A DNA stretch of 64,000 nucleotides from Ogataea parapolymorpha DL-1 (taxonomy: Eukaryota; Ascomycota; Pichiomycetes; Pichiales; Pichiaceae): positions 1,116,001 through 1,180,000 of the forward strand of contig NC_027864.1 of the NCBI RefSeq assembly GCF_000187245.1, written 5' to 3'. The notes beneath the pieces are model-generated. The model ran no database searches, was not told the DNA's origin, and saw nothing but the letters and a program-made list of their open reading frames with translations. The position numbers and the translations under genes were made by a program. Below, piece after piece: positions 34,971-43,572 of the stretch (within the stretch, counting starts at the first letter, position 1; each line of letters begins with the position of its first letter).

Positions 34971-36541
34971 ATGGACGGAGGTAAGTACTGAGGAAATTCG
35001 GTTCCGGGCCCGATTGAGACCAGTGGCAAAGGAGCGGGCAATTCTCAAAATTGTTTGGAGGTCAAATGCCGAAGCGCGGAGCCTTGCAGCCCAGACAGTG
35101 AGTTTGGCGTTGTGGTAGCTCGCGTGGGAGTAGGCGGCAGACAGAGCGGTAGGTAGTGGCACGTTAAGGCAGTTTTGGTGGCAATAATTGTCTTTGTCAA
35201 TGCAACACAATTCGCCTCAGTCCGAAAAAAAACAACCAGACGTGTTTGGTTGCCCTTACTCGACCGATCCAGCCGCAAAGTGGAGATTGGGACCCAGAAA
35301 CCGACGGTTTACATGTTTCTAACACCCCTATAGAAGACGTTGCTGCTGTAAGTACTAAGCGGTCCATATACGAGGGCTGAAAATTTCAGCCCGAGTTGGG
35401 CACCGCATATGCAAACCCATTACTAACAATTTAGTTGGTCATTGATAACGGATCCGGTATGTGCAAAGCCGGCTTTGCCGGTGACGACGCTCCAAGAGCC
35501 GTGTTTCCTTCGATTGTCGGAAGACCTAGACACCAAGGTATCATGGTCGGTATGGGTCAAAAGGACTCCTACGTTGGAGACGAGGCCCAATCCAAGAGAG
35601 GTATCTTGACTCTGAGATACCCAATTGAGCACGGTATCGTCACCAACTGGGACGACATGGAGAAGATCTGGCACCACACTTTCTACAACGAGTTGAGAGT
35701 TGCGCCAGAAGAGCACCCAGTCTTGCTGACTGAGGCTCCAATGAACCCTAAGTCCAACAGAGAAAAGATGACCCAGATTTTGTTCGAGACCTTCAACGTG
35801 CCAGCATTCTACGTTTCGATCCAGGCTGTGCTGTCGTTGTACTCCTCTGGTAGAACGACCGGTATTGTCTTGGACTCTGGTGACGGTGTTACCCACGTTG
35901 TTCCAATCTATGCTGGTTTCTCTCTCCCACACGCCATTTTGAGAATCGACTTGGCCGGTAGAGACTTGACTGACTACTTGATGAAGATTCTTTCTGAGAG
36001 AGGTTACACGTTCTCCACCACTGCCGAAAGAGAAATTGTCAGAGACATCAAGGAGAAGCTCTGTTACGTGGCTCTTGACTTCGACCAAGAGCTGCAGACT
36101 TCTTCCCAGTCTTCTGCTATCGAGAAGTCCTACGAGTTGCCTGATGGACAGGTGATCACCATCGGTAATGAGAGATTCAGAGCTCCAGAAGTTCTGTTCC
36201 ACCCAGGTCCACTTGGACTGGAAGCCGCTGGTATTGACCAAACCACCTACAACTCCATCATCAAGTGTGATGTCGACGTTAGAAAGGAGCTGTACGGTAA
36301 CATTGTCATGTCTGGTGGTACTACCATGTTCCCAGGTATTGCTGAGAGAATGCAAAAGGAGATTACTGCCTTGGCACCATCTTCGATGAAGGTCAAGATC
36401 ATCGCTCCACCAGAGAGAAAGTACTCTGTTTGGATCGGTGGTTCCATCTTGGCCTCCTTGTCCACTTTCCAACAGATGTGGATTTCCAAGCAAGAATACG
36501 ACGAGTCCGGACCATCCATTGTCCACCACAAGTGTTTCTGA
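34971..36541 (+). CDS. ACT1: Actin, three exons with a 14-nt second exon
   Basis: Actin of 376 residues, highly conserved. Exon 1 is 34971-34980 (ATGGACGGAG), exon 2 is 35334-35347 (14 nt, completing Glu and adding Asp-Val-Ala-Ala), and exon 3 is 35435-36541. Joined, they give the expected [19 protein letters not shown]. The body includes [11 protein letters not shown], the DNase loop [36 protein letters not shown], and the C-terminal [20 protein letters not shown]. Intron 1 sits at the position of the single S. cerevisiae ACT1 intron; intron 2 is extra. Codon use in exon 3 is strongly biased, as expected for an abundant protein. The 5' end is fixed because only this exon set restores the invariant N-terminus. 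Confidence 0.97.
34981..35333 (+). other. ACT1 intron 1 (353 nt)
   Basis: It begins GTAAGTACTG directly after exon 1 and ends CCCTATAG. A branch-point match TTTCTAAC is at 35316-35323, with the branch A about 11 nt before the 3' splice site. Length and placement after codon 3 plus one base agree with the S. cerevisiae intron. Confidence 0.92.
35348..35434 (+). other. ACT1 intron 2 (87 nt)
   Basis: It begins GTAAGTACTA after the 14-nt exon 2 and ends AACAATTTAG. A perfect branch-point TACTAAC is at 35421-35427. It falls between codons (phase 0): Ala-8 ends exon 2 and Leu-9 (TTG) begins exon 3. Confidence 0.92.
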
Positions 36542-36772
36542 TTCTGTCGGGTCTATTCTTGCGCCTGTTTTTGTATAAGGAGTGCTGCTTCTCCACTTAG
36601 TATAGAATCAAAAAAGATTTGATCTGTCTTCTCTTACACCTTTCCTTGTGCGTCGATCGTCCGTAGTTTCTCCAGAAAAAACTTTTTAGGCGACTCGCTT
36701 ATCTGGTGCTCTCATTGTTTTTTTCAGCCAAAGCCTCATCACAACATCTTTTACGATTTCCACTAATTGACC

Positions 36773-37615
36773 ATGTCAGACAAGGTTGCCGTCGCTTCTC
36801 CTTGGCAGATCGCCTACCGACAGACGTTTCAGCTTGCCAGAACGCCTCAGTTCTACTGGTTTCTGTCCCATCTCGCCTCTCTCACGTGTCTTATCCTGCA
36901 CACTGTGGCGGCCACTTTTCGGGGCCCCCATTCGCCAGCTGCTCTCAAATACTACAATTACTCCATCTCCTCCACCATTGTCACCTACCTGATTGTGGTG
37001 CGGCAGACCTACCGCGCTAGGCCGGTCTCGCTGATTTTCTCCCAGCCCTTGACCCTGCTGAAAGACGACAACGTCCAGTATCTGCTGCTGGCGTTGGTGT
37101 TCCGGGTATTTTCCGCGCGCAGCGGAAACTCCTCCACGCTATATCCGTTTGCTGTGTTTGCGTTTTTCCACTGCTTGAGCTACGTGAACACTAACGTGAT
37201 TGGCTTTGTGCCTGTCCTCACCAAAGACCAAAAAGCCCGCTACAAGGCCACAATCGGCCACTTTCTGAAGACGTACAATGAGCAGTCGCTTCTCGTCGCA
37301 GCACACATGGAGGTGCTGCTTGTCACGGCGTACGTGCTCCCGGTGGTGAAGATGGTGATTTTCTTGCAACTGCTGCGTCCAGCGTACTTTGTGCGAAATC
37401 TGCAGACGCTGGTGCTGCTGGCCGTCGTGCTGGTGTTCAACAAGCTCAGATTCGACCAGTCGAAGTACACGCGGGCTTTGGTGACGCAGTACGATGCGCG
37501 CATCGTCCAGACGCTCTCGTTGCCGGTGGTCCCGCCTGCGTTGAGAAACACGGTGTTTGCCCTGCGTCAGACACTCATCCACTATCTGGCCAAGATCCAG
37601 TTGCCGAGAAAGTGA
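36773..37615 (+). CDS. Pom33/Per33 family membrane protein (TMEM33-like; nuclear pore/ER)
   Basis: A 280-residue protein from ATG 36773. It has several hydrophobic segments (about 30-50, 70-90, 120-145, 175-225) and the family features RTPQFYWFLSHLASLTC near the N-terminus, then YNYSISSTIVTYLIVVRQ and DDNVQYLLLALVFRVF. The C-terminus after the last membrane segment is amphipathic and basic, the part that binds curved nuclear-pore membranes in Pom33. S. cerevisiae has two paralogues, POM33 and PER33; I cannot tell which fits. Upstream, a T-run followed by CAG at about 36716-36725 has no matching donor, so I do not call an intron. Confidence 0.8.
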   Translation: MSDKVAVASPWQIAYRQTFQLARTPQFYWFLSHLASLTCLILHTVAATFRGPHSPAALKYYNYSISSTIVTYLIVVRQTYRARPVSLIFSQPLTLLKDDNVQYLLLALVFRVFSARSGNSSTLYPFAVFAFFHCLSYVNTNVIGFVPVLTKDQKARYKATIGHFLKTYNEQSLLVAAHMEVLLVTAYVLPVVKMVIFLQLLRPAYFVRNLQTLVLLAVVLVFNKLRFDQSKYTRALVTQYDARIVQTLSLPVVPPALRNTVFALRQTLIHYLAKIQLPRK

Positions 37616-37723
37616 GACCAGAGAGCAACCAAACGGGACCGCACTACGTAGTCTGTGTACATTACACCTCGCACCAACACCCTCAGGCCGTAAAGTCGAA
37701 ACAGATTTAATTCTCTTGTCTCC

Positions 37724-39289
37724 ATGGTATCGTATCTCAACATCCCCTCGAACGAGGATCCCAGCACGTACGTGTCGTTCCCGCCGTGCACACATCTGTC
37801 GCAGGTGCTGGCGTCGGCCGACGGCGAGGCCGTGCTGAAAACATACAACACCGCCATGAAAATCTGCCTCTTGGCAATGCCTATCCACGAGGACAGATCG
37901 TATCTTGCCCAGGACGGCACCAAGGTCCAGCATGAGGAGCTTGTCCGGCTGCGGTCGCGGATCGTTCGCTGTGCAAGCTGCCAGGCTGTGTCCAACGTTT
38001 TCATGTGTTTGGAATGCTCGTTTGTCGGGTGCTATAGACACCGCCATGCGAGCGAGCACGCCAGCGCCCACAACCACGCATTTGGCATCAATCCGCACTC
38101 TGGCGACCTCATTTGCTGGCCATGCCAGAGTTTTGTGAGCGATCCGTCGCTCGAGCGCATCAGGATTAATCAGATCATCCACTCGAAAAAGGTTGCAAAC
38201 TTCCCCGGGATGCCCATCTTCCAGCACGAGCATGACGCGGAAAAACAGCGGCAGATCGTCTCTGCGTCGCGTGCGCCGTGTTTCCGCGCCTCCACGGGGC
38301 TCAAGGGCTTTGTCAACATGGGATCTACCTGTTTCATGAGCTCTGTTCTACAAACACTAATCCACAACCCGTTCATCAGAGATTATTTCCTGGCTGGAAG
38401 CCACAATGACTGCAATAAGATGGGCGCAGAGTGTCTCTCGTGCTCTGTGGCAGACATTTTCCAAGACTTTTATTCGTCGCCCAGTGCTGCCGGCTACGGC
38501 CCCGTGTCGCTGCTCACGGCCGCTTGGAAGGTGAAACGGTCGCTGGCCGGGTACTCCGAGCAGGACGCACACGAGTTCTGGCAATTTCTGCTCCACCAGC
38601 TGCATAAGAACGACACCAAGAAATCCAAATCGTATAAAGAACACACCCCGGTCCCGGGCGACCACCAGTCCCCGGCGCTCGGCTCGTGCAACTGCATTAT
38701 CCACCGCACTTTTGCCGGCGAATTACAGTCCTCCATCAGGTGCAAGGACTGCCGGAACACAACCGTCACCGTCGACCCAATGCTCGATCTGTCGCTAGAG
38801 ATCCAGGAAAAGCACACTGACGGCTCCAAGACCGCCATTCCGAGTCTGGAAGCCTGTTTGGATGTCTTCACCAAACCAGAGCAGCTGGACGCCACCTACA
38901 GCTGCTCCTCGTGCCAGAAACAGACAAAAGTCACCAAACAGCTCAAAATAAAGAAACTGCCGCGCACACTCGGCATCCAGCTCAAACGGTTCGAACATCT
39001 CGCAACCTCCACCAAGATAGACACACATGTGCAAATCCCGCTTTTCCTCAACATGTCCGACTACGTGCTGGCCAGCAGCGAGCCGCATTACGGCCAGAAC
39101 CTGTACGAATTGTTTGCCGTGGTGTGCCACATCGGGTCTGCCAGCACGGGCCACTACATCTGCATGGTGAAGGCGCGCACGGGGGCGTGGTTCATGTTCA
39201 ACGACGCTACGGTGACCAAGGTGTCTCAACAGGACGTTCTCAACTCGCGTGCTTATCTGCTCTATTACATAGTCCACGAAATGGCCTAG
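37724..39289 (+). CDS. UBP8: SAGA-complex ubiquitin protease Ubp8
   Basis: A 521-residue histone H2B deubiquitinase. The N-terminal ZnF-UBP domain spans about 20-125 (CASCQAVSNVFMCLECSFVGC, HRHASEHASAHNHAFGIN, LICWPCQSFV), which binds Sgf11/Sus1/Sgf73 in SAGA. The USP catalytic domain begins GLKGFVNMGSTCFMSSVLQ with the nucleophile Cys. It contains the internal zinc site (CKDC and YSCSSCQKQ) and the catalytic His in GHYICMV near the C-terminus. Length fits S. cerevisiae Ubp8 (471). The stop codon TAG shares the palindrome CTAG with the stop of convergent PLP2. Confidence 0.95.
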   Translation: MVSYLNIPSNEDPSTYVSFPPCTHLSQVLASADGEAVLKTYNTAMKICLLAMPIHEDRSYLAQDGTKVQHEELVRLRSRIVRCASCQAVSNVFMCLECSFVGCYRHRHASEHASAHNHAFGINPHSGDLICWPCQSFVSDPSLERIRINQIIHSKKVANFPGMPIFQHEHDAEKQRQIVSASRAPCFRASTGLKGFVNMGSTCFMSSVLQTLIHNPFIRDYFLAGSHNDCNKMGAECLSCSVADIFQDFYSSPSAAGYGPVSLLTAAWKVKRSLAGYSEQDAHEFWQFLLHQLHKNDTKKSKSYKEHTPVPGDHQSPALGSCNCIIHRTFAGELQSSIRCKDCRNTTVTVDPMLDLSLEIQEKHTDGSKTAIPSLEACLDVFTKPEQLDATYSCSSCQKQTKVTKQLKIKKLPRTLGIQLKRFEHLATSTKIDTHVQIPLFLNMSDYVLASSEPHYGQNLYELFAVVCHIGSASTGHYICMVKARTGAWFMFNDATVTKVSQQDVLNSRAYLLYYIVHEMA

Positions 39290-40053
39290 TCGAAAAAGTC
39301 ATCGTCGTCATCGTCGGATAAGTTTGAGCCTCGCAGTGACTTCTTGACAAACCGCGTCTGGCGCGACTCTTCCAAATCTTCATCCAGCCTGTTGATCGAG
39401 AGCCGGGAATCTGTTTCAGCCACGGCGCCCGTGCTGCACAGCCACGATTCCAGATCAGCAAGTTTTGTCTGGTTGCCGCCGAGCTGGGCGAGCGTGACGG
39501 CCTGTTTGACAACGTCGCCCTTGTGGTAGACAAGAAGCGTCGGACAGTTGGCCTCGGGGTAGTTTTCGACCGCGCGATCAGCAGGAATGTCGACAAACTT
39601 CACATCGGGCAGCCGGGGCGCGAGCTGGGCAAGCAAGCTGGCCAGCAGCCGGGACTGCAGCGCGCTCTGGAGCGACATGTGGACCACGACAAAGCAGTCC
39701 TGCGACGCATCGGTCACCTGTTGCTTGTACTCTGGCTTTGTGATCGGGTACACCGTGCCGTACTTGGCACGGGCCGCAAGCCTGTTCATCTCGGCGATGC
39801 GTTTCTGTTTGTACTGTTGGAGAAACTCCTCGTCCTCCTCATCCTCCAGCTCATCGAGCTCGTCGAGCGTTTTGTTCTCGAGCCTGTTCTCGTGCTGTTT
39901 CTGCACGGCCTCTGCCAGGGCCTCCTCGAGCTGTTCCGTGGGGTCCTTCTCTTTTTCGGGGATGATGCCGTGGGCGCGCAGAATGTCATTCCATTCGGTA
40001 TCCTCGTTGGGATCCACCTGCATTTGTATTTTCGGGTCTATTGGCCTGTTCAT
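39286..40053 (-). CDS. PLP2: Phosducin-like protein Plp2 (CCT chaperonin cofactor)
   Basis: A 255-residue thioredoxin-fold protein that helps CCT fold actin and tubulin. The family segments are the N-terminal VDPNEDTEWNDILRAHGIIP, QKQHENRLENKTLDELDELE, the thioredoxin-like VVHMSLQSALQSRLLASLL and the highly conserved DIPADRAVENYPEANCPTLL. It ends in an acidic DDDDDDFFD tail. The ATG at 40053 (MNRPIDPKI) matches the family start. A further in-frame ATG at 40122 would add 23 hydrophobic residues encoded by T/A-rich promoter DNA and lies 10 bp from the DCP2 start. It neighbours ACT1, whose product is a client, by chance or otherwise. Confidence 0.93.
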   Translation of the reverse strand: MNRPIDPKIQMQVDPNEDTEWNDILRAHGIIPEKEKDPTEQLEEALAEAVQKQHENRLENKTLDELDELEDEEDEEFLQQYKQKRIAEMNRLAARAKYGTVYPITKPEYKQQVTDASQDCFVVVHMSLQSALQSRLLASLLAQLAPRLPDVKFVDIPADRAVENYPEANCPTLLVYHKGDVVKQAVTLAQLGGNQTKLADLESWLCSTGAVAETDSRLSINRLDEDLEESRQTRFVKKSLRGSNLSDDDDDDFFD

Positions 40054-40131
40054 CGTCTGTGTGTCCACCGCCAGGAATTTGGCAAATTGAAAAAAAAATA
40101 GTAAAAGAAAATTTAAGTTCATACTGTTGTA

Positions 40132-42087
40132 ATGTCGATTTTGCTGCGAAAAGGATTTGCGGACGAGTCTCTGGAGCGAGTCCTGGAGGACCTGCTAGTG
40201 AGGTTTGTTATAAACTGTCCGCCAGAAGACTTGTCATCAATTGAGAGGGTGTTCTTCCAAATAGAGGAGGCACACTGGTTCTACCAGGACTTTGCCAGAG
40301 TCGTCAACGAATTGCTACCGCCGATGAAGATGAAACAGTTTACGGCCAAAATAATAGCGCAGTGTCCTGTTGTGTGGCGCTGGGGCGACTCGCAGGACGC
40401 CCTGGCGCAGTTCGGCAAGTACAAGTCGTCGATTCCCGTTCGTGGGTGTGCTGTGCTCAACCAGAAGCTGGACAAGGTTCTGCTGGTGAAAGGTGTCGAG
40501 TCGTCGTCGTGGGGGTTCCCAAGAGGCAAGATCTCGAAGGACGAGACCGATTTGGACTGTGCATTGCGCGAGCTGGAAGAGGAAACTGGATTTGACGGCA
40601 GAGAGTATATTGACGAAGACGAGTACATCGAGCGCACCATTCAGGGCAAAAACTACAAAATATACATTTTGGCGGGCGTGCCGGAAAGCACCAAGTTTGA
40701 GCCGCGTGTTCGCAACGAAATCAGCGCGATCGCGTGGAAAGATATCAAGTCGTTGTCGAAACAGGGCAAGAATAATTTATTCCTGGTGAGCTCGATGATG
40801 AAACAGTTGCAGAACTTCATCAACAAGAAGAAATACCAGCAGACAGAGGAGGAACTCAAAAAACAGGCCACGATCCAGCTCAAGAAGATTCTGGGTGTTG
40901 GCCAGCCGCAGGAAAAGTCCGACCCTGGAAGAGACCTCCTCAACATGTTGCAGCAGGTTTCTGCAGGAAAACAGCCTCCAAACGTACAGCCACCTTCCAT
41001 GCCGATGCCGGGCCACCATATGCCGCTGCCTATGCCTCTGGCTCCGTTCCCTATGCCATTCCCTATGCCGTTTATGATGGCTCCACATATGCTTCCGCGG
41101 TTCCCCTTCCCGCCTCCACCTGCCATGTCTGTGCCGCGTAGCGACCAGAAAAACGAGCTATTTGCGCCTCCACCTTCGTCACTCGACAAGCCACACATGG
41201 TGCTGGCAAACAGACGGTCTGGAGAGAGTAATAGCAAGGAGTTGCTTAGCATTCTCAAACGTCCTGAGAAAAAGGAGGAGACAGAGGAAGCGCAGAAGCC
41301 GCGCGGGAACTTTTTGCAAAATCTCTTTGACAAGTACAAGGGTGAAGAGCCTGTGCAGGTTCCACGTAAGGTGACGATTTTGAAGCGGCCAAAGGAGCAG
41401 AAGGAGCAGACGGAGCAGAAGGAGCAGGAGAGCTCAGAGAAGCCGGGAGCCAGTTTGCTGAGCCTGCTGCAGCAGAAACCAAGTCCCGCAACGAATGGCA
41501 GCTCGGAGCTGCTGAACATCCTGAAGAAGCCAGAGCCGTCGTCGGAGCCAAAGACGGCCTCGCAAGGGTCAAAGGAGCTCCTAGGCTTGTTGACAAAGAA
41601 GGAGGAGCCGCAGCCAAAGGACGATTCGAAACAGCTGCTGGACCTGTTAAAACCGAAGCCGGCAAACCAGAATGGCGCAAACGGCGCAAATGGCTCGGCA
41701 GAGCTGCTGGACATGCTGAAAAAGCCTGCCCAGCCTGAGCAGACGGCACAGGCCTCTACTGCCCCCTCTGCATCGGTTCTGCTGGGAATATTAAACAGAA
41801 AAGAAGAGCCACGCGACCCCAGCAAAGGACTTTTGGACGCCATAGTGCCACCCACACAGTCCGGCTCTTCTGGATCGCAGGAGCTGCTGAGCCTGCTCAA
41901 ACCGGCCAGCTCGTCTGCGCCAACGTCCGCTCCGGAGTCTTACAATGAGGCACAGAAGCCATCGCAGGAAGCCGACGAGTACGAGGACTTTGAGGACTTT
42001 GAGGACCTAAACGAGGGATACGAGAACGTGCGCTCGTCCAACCACTTTAAGACGTATGTGAGTGACGAGGATGAGATATATTTGTGA
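40132..42087 (+). CDS. DCP2: mRNA decapping enzyme catalytic subunit Dcp2
   Basis: A 651-residue P-body enzyme that hydrolyses the 5' cap. The N-terminal regulatory (Dcp1-binding) domain spans about 1-95 (LERVLEDLLVRFVINCPPED, EEAHWFYQDFARV). The Nudix domain spans about 100-245, with the Nudix box GFPRGKISKDETDLDCALRELEEETGFDG (catalytic glutamates in REXXEE). Box B (NEISAIAWKDIKSL) follows. The C-terminal 390 residues are disordered, with a Met/Pro-rich stretch (about 290-330) and at least ten short helical leucine-rich motifs, the Edc3-binding elements of Dcp2. It ends in an acidic tail. The start codon is 78 bp from that of divergent PLP2. Confidence 0.96.
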   Translation: MSILLRKGFADESLERVLEDLLVRFVINCPPEDLSSIERVFFQIEEAHWFYQDFARVVNELLPPMKMKQFTAKIIAQCPVVWRWGDSQDALAQFGKYKSSIPVRGCAVLNQKLDKVLLVKGVESSSWGFPRGKISKDETDLDCALRELEEETGFDGREYIDEDEYIERTIQGKNYKIYILAGVPESTKFEPRVRNEISAIAWKDIKSLSKQGKNNLFLVSSMMKQLQNFINKKKYQQTEEELKKQATIQLKKILGVGQPQEKSDPGRDLLNMLQQVSAGKQPPNVQPPSMPMPGHHMPLPMPLAPFPMPFPMPFMMAPHMLPRFPFPPPPAMSVPRSDQKNELFAPPPSSLDKPHMVLANRRSGESNSKELLSILKRPEKKEETEEAQKPRGNFLQNLFDKYKGEEPVQVPRKVTILKRPKEQKEQTEQKEQESSEKPGASLLSLLQQKPSPATNGSSELLNILKKPEPSSEPKTASQGSKELLGLLTKKEEPQPKDDSKQLLDLLKPKPANQNGANGANGSAELLDMLKKPAQPEQTAQASTAPSASVLLGILNRKEEPRDPSKGLLDAIVPPTQSGSSGSQELLSLLKPASSSAPTSAPESYNEAQKPSQEADEYEDFEDFEDLNEGYENVRSSNHFKTYVSDEDEIYL

Positions 42088-42118
42088 GTGCACAGCCTGA
42101 AGAAAATGTTAAATTTTC

Positions 42119-42772
42119 ATGAAACGCGACTCGAAACGGCAGCCTAAGAAAGAGGCCGGCCACGGGCCGCCGGCTCCAGGCAAGCCGCCTGTCTTTGCGC
42201 CCGACACACACGGCCGGCGATACTGGCTGGTCAAGAGCGAGCCAATGCCCCGTGTGGACGCCAAAACGGGCGAGACAGTCAAGTTTTCGATCGCCGACCT
42301 GGCCAACGTTGAGAGCGAGCCGTGGGACGGCGTGCGAAACTGGGAGGCGCGCAACTATCTCATCCAGATGGCCAAGGACGACATTTGTCTATTCTACCAC
42401 TCTAATTGCAAAAACCCAGGGATTGTCGGACTCTGCAGAGTGGCCGAGACAGCCAAGCCGGACGAGTCGCAGTTCGACCCAAACTCGCCCTACTACGATC
42501 CCAAAGCGACACGGGACCAGCCCCGGTGGTGGTGTCCCGCCGTGACGTTTGTGTGCTTACTCAACAGGAAGCTAAGTCTTCTGGAGCTGCGTGAGACCAA
42601 AGGCCTCGAGGACATGTATCTGCTGAAACGCGGCCGTCTGAGCGTGACTCCTGTGAGCGAAAAGCATTTCTGGCGTCTCATGGAGTTGCAGCAGGGCGAC
42701 GTCGGCGATGACGCAGAGATGGACTGCGAAACCAAAGGTCTGCGTCGCTACGAGAGAAAATTGGTCATATAG
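42119..42772 (+). CDS. EVE-domain protein, THYN1 family
   Basis: A 217-residue protein. After a basic N-terminus (MKRDSKRQPKKEAG) it consists of a single EVE domain of the THYN1 type: RYWLVKSEPMPRV, FSIADLANVESEPWDGVRNWEARNYL, CLFYHSNCKNPGIVGLCRV, DPNSPYYDPKATRDQPRW, and a final LLKRGRLSVTPVSEKHFWRL. EVE domains are related to YTH and PUA folds and are thought to bind modified nucleic-acid bases; the aromatic cage residues W and F/Y positions are kept. S. cerevisiae lacks it. The ATG is 31 bp after the DCP2 stop, so it must use a promoter in the DCP2 3' end or be co-transcribed. Confidence 0.9.
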   Translation: MKRDSKRQPKKEAGHGPPAPGKPPVFAPDTHGRRYWLVKSEPMPRVDAKTGETVKFSIADLANVESEPWDGVRNWEARNYLIQMAKDDICLFYHSNCKNPGIVGLCRVAETAKPDESQFDPNSPYYDPKATRDQPRWWCPAVTFVCLLNRKLSLLELRETKGLEDMYLLKRGRLSVTPVSEKHFWRLMELQQGDVGDDAEMDCETKGLRRYERKLVI

Positions 42773-42786
42773 ACGTGTGCGATAAA

Positions 42787-43449
42787 TTAATTCCAATTAA
42801 CCCGGCCATCCAGACTCGTTCTTTCGTACAGGTCGAGCTCAATCAGGCCCGAAAGCTCTGTTTTCAGTGCCTCGAGCTGTTTTGTGCCGCGAGCAACGCT
42901 ATCCAAGTCGTTCAGCCGCGCCACATTCACCAGACACCGCACCTGGTATTTAGGATCTAGAAGCTCCTGCTGCTCTTTCCAGTGGTACACCCTGAACACC
43001 TCGATGATGACATCGTTGTAGAAAAATCGCACACCGCGCACCCAGTACTCTGTCTCGGGCATGTACCCGAGCTCGTCCATGTAGCCCAGAATGTCGTCGG
43101 CTTGCACAATGGTGGTCTCGTACAGGTTTTGTACCAGGACAGACCGTTTTCCCGCGGCAGGAATGTCGGCGATTTGCAGCGTCCATATGCAATTATTCCA
43201 GCGCGGGCTCTGGAGGTCGGACATGAGCTCGCGGTCCTCTGCGCCGCCCTTTCTAGTCATGCGGATGCGGTACGACTCGATCTGGTTAATTTTGCCGGCT
43301 TTCTGCTCGGGCCTAAATGGGAACTTAGGCCGCAGAACCACCGTGTGCTGCTCCATTGGCTGTGGCCGCATCCCGGTGAGAGATTCCAGAGTGATCAGCA
43401 GCACGTCTGCCGAGCGAGTCGCCGAATACAGAGACAGCTGCTGGACCAT
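42787..43449 (-). CDS. MED18: Mediator head-module subunit Med18 (Srb5)
   Basis: A 220-residue subunit of the RNA polymerase II Mediator head. The start MVQQLSLYS is nearly that of S. cerevisiae Srb5. SPRWNNCIWTLQIADIPAAGKRSVLVQNL and LGYMPETEYWVRGVRFFYND follow, with the closing LKTELSGLIELDLYERTSLDGRV conserved in Med18. It is shorter than S. cerevisiae Srb5 (307) because an internal disordered loop is missing. Start ATG 43449-43447. Confidence 0.92.
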   Translation of the reverse strand: MVQQLSLYSATRSADVLLITLESLTGMRPQPMEQHTVVLRPKFPFRPEQKAGKINQIESYRIRMTRKGGAEDRELMSDLQSPRWNNCIWTLQIADIPAAGKRSVLVQNLYETTIVQADDILGYMDELGYMPETEYWVRGVRFFYNDVIIEVFRVYHWKEQQELLDPKYQVRCLVNVARLNDLDSVARGTKQLEALKTELSGLIELDLYERTSLDGRVNWN

Positions 43450-43572
43450 GTGCTTTTTTTTATTTTTATTTATTTAATTAAATTGAATAAATCTATTTTT
43501 CTGTACGAATTTTCTCATTCACCACATGTACATAACTTTTTCATGAAATTGTAGCCTTTCGTGGCTTGTCAA

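Noticed and set aside
35423..36529. 368-codon antisense open frame through ACT1
   Set aside because: It mirrors the sense frame because highly biased codons avoid antisense stops; no known protein, starts and ends with the sense exon.
36700..36772. 5' UTR intron before the Per33-like gene (T-run followed by CAG)
   Set aside because: No donor or branch-point match found nearby.
37139..38233. 364-codon minus-strand frame spanning the Per33-like and UBP8 genes
   Set aside because: Covers two confident genes and has the composition of an antisense shadow.
40054..40122. N-terminal extension of PLP2 from ATG 40122
   Set aside because: The extra 23 residues come from T/A-rich promoter DNA, are hydrophobic and absent from the family; the ATG is 10 bp from the DCP2 start.
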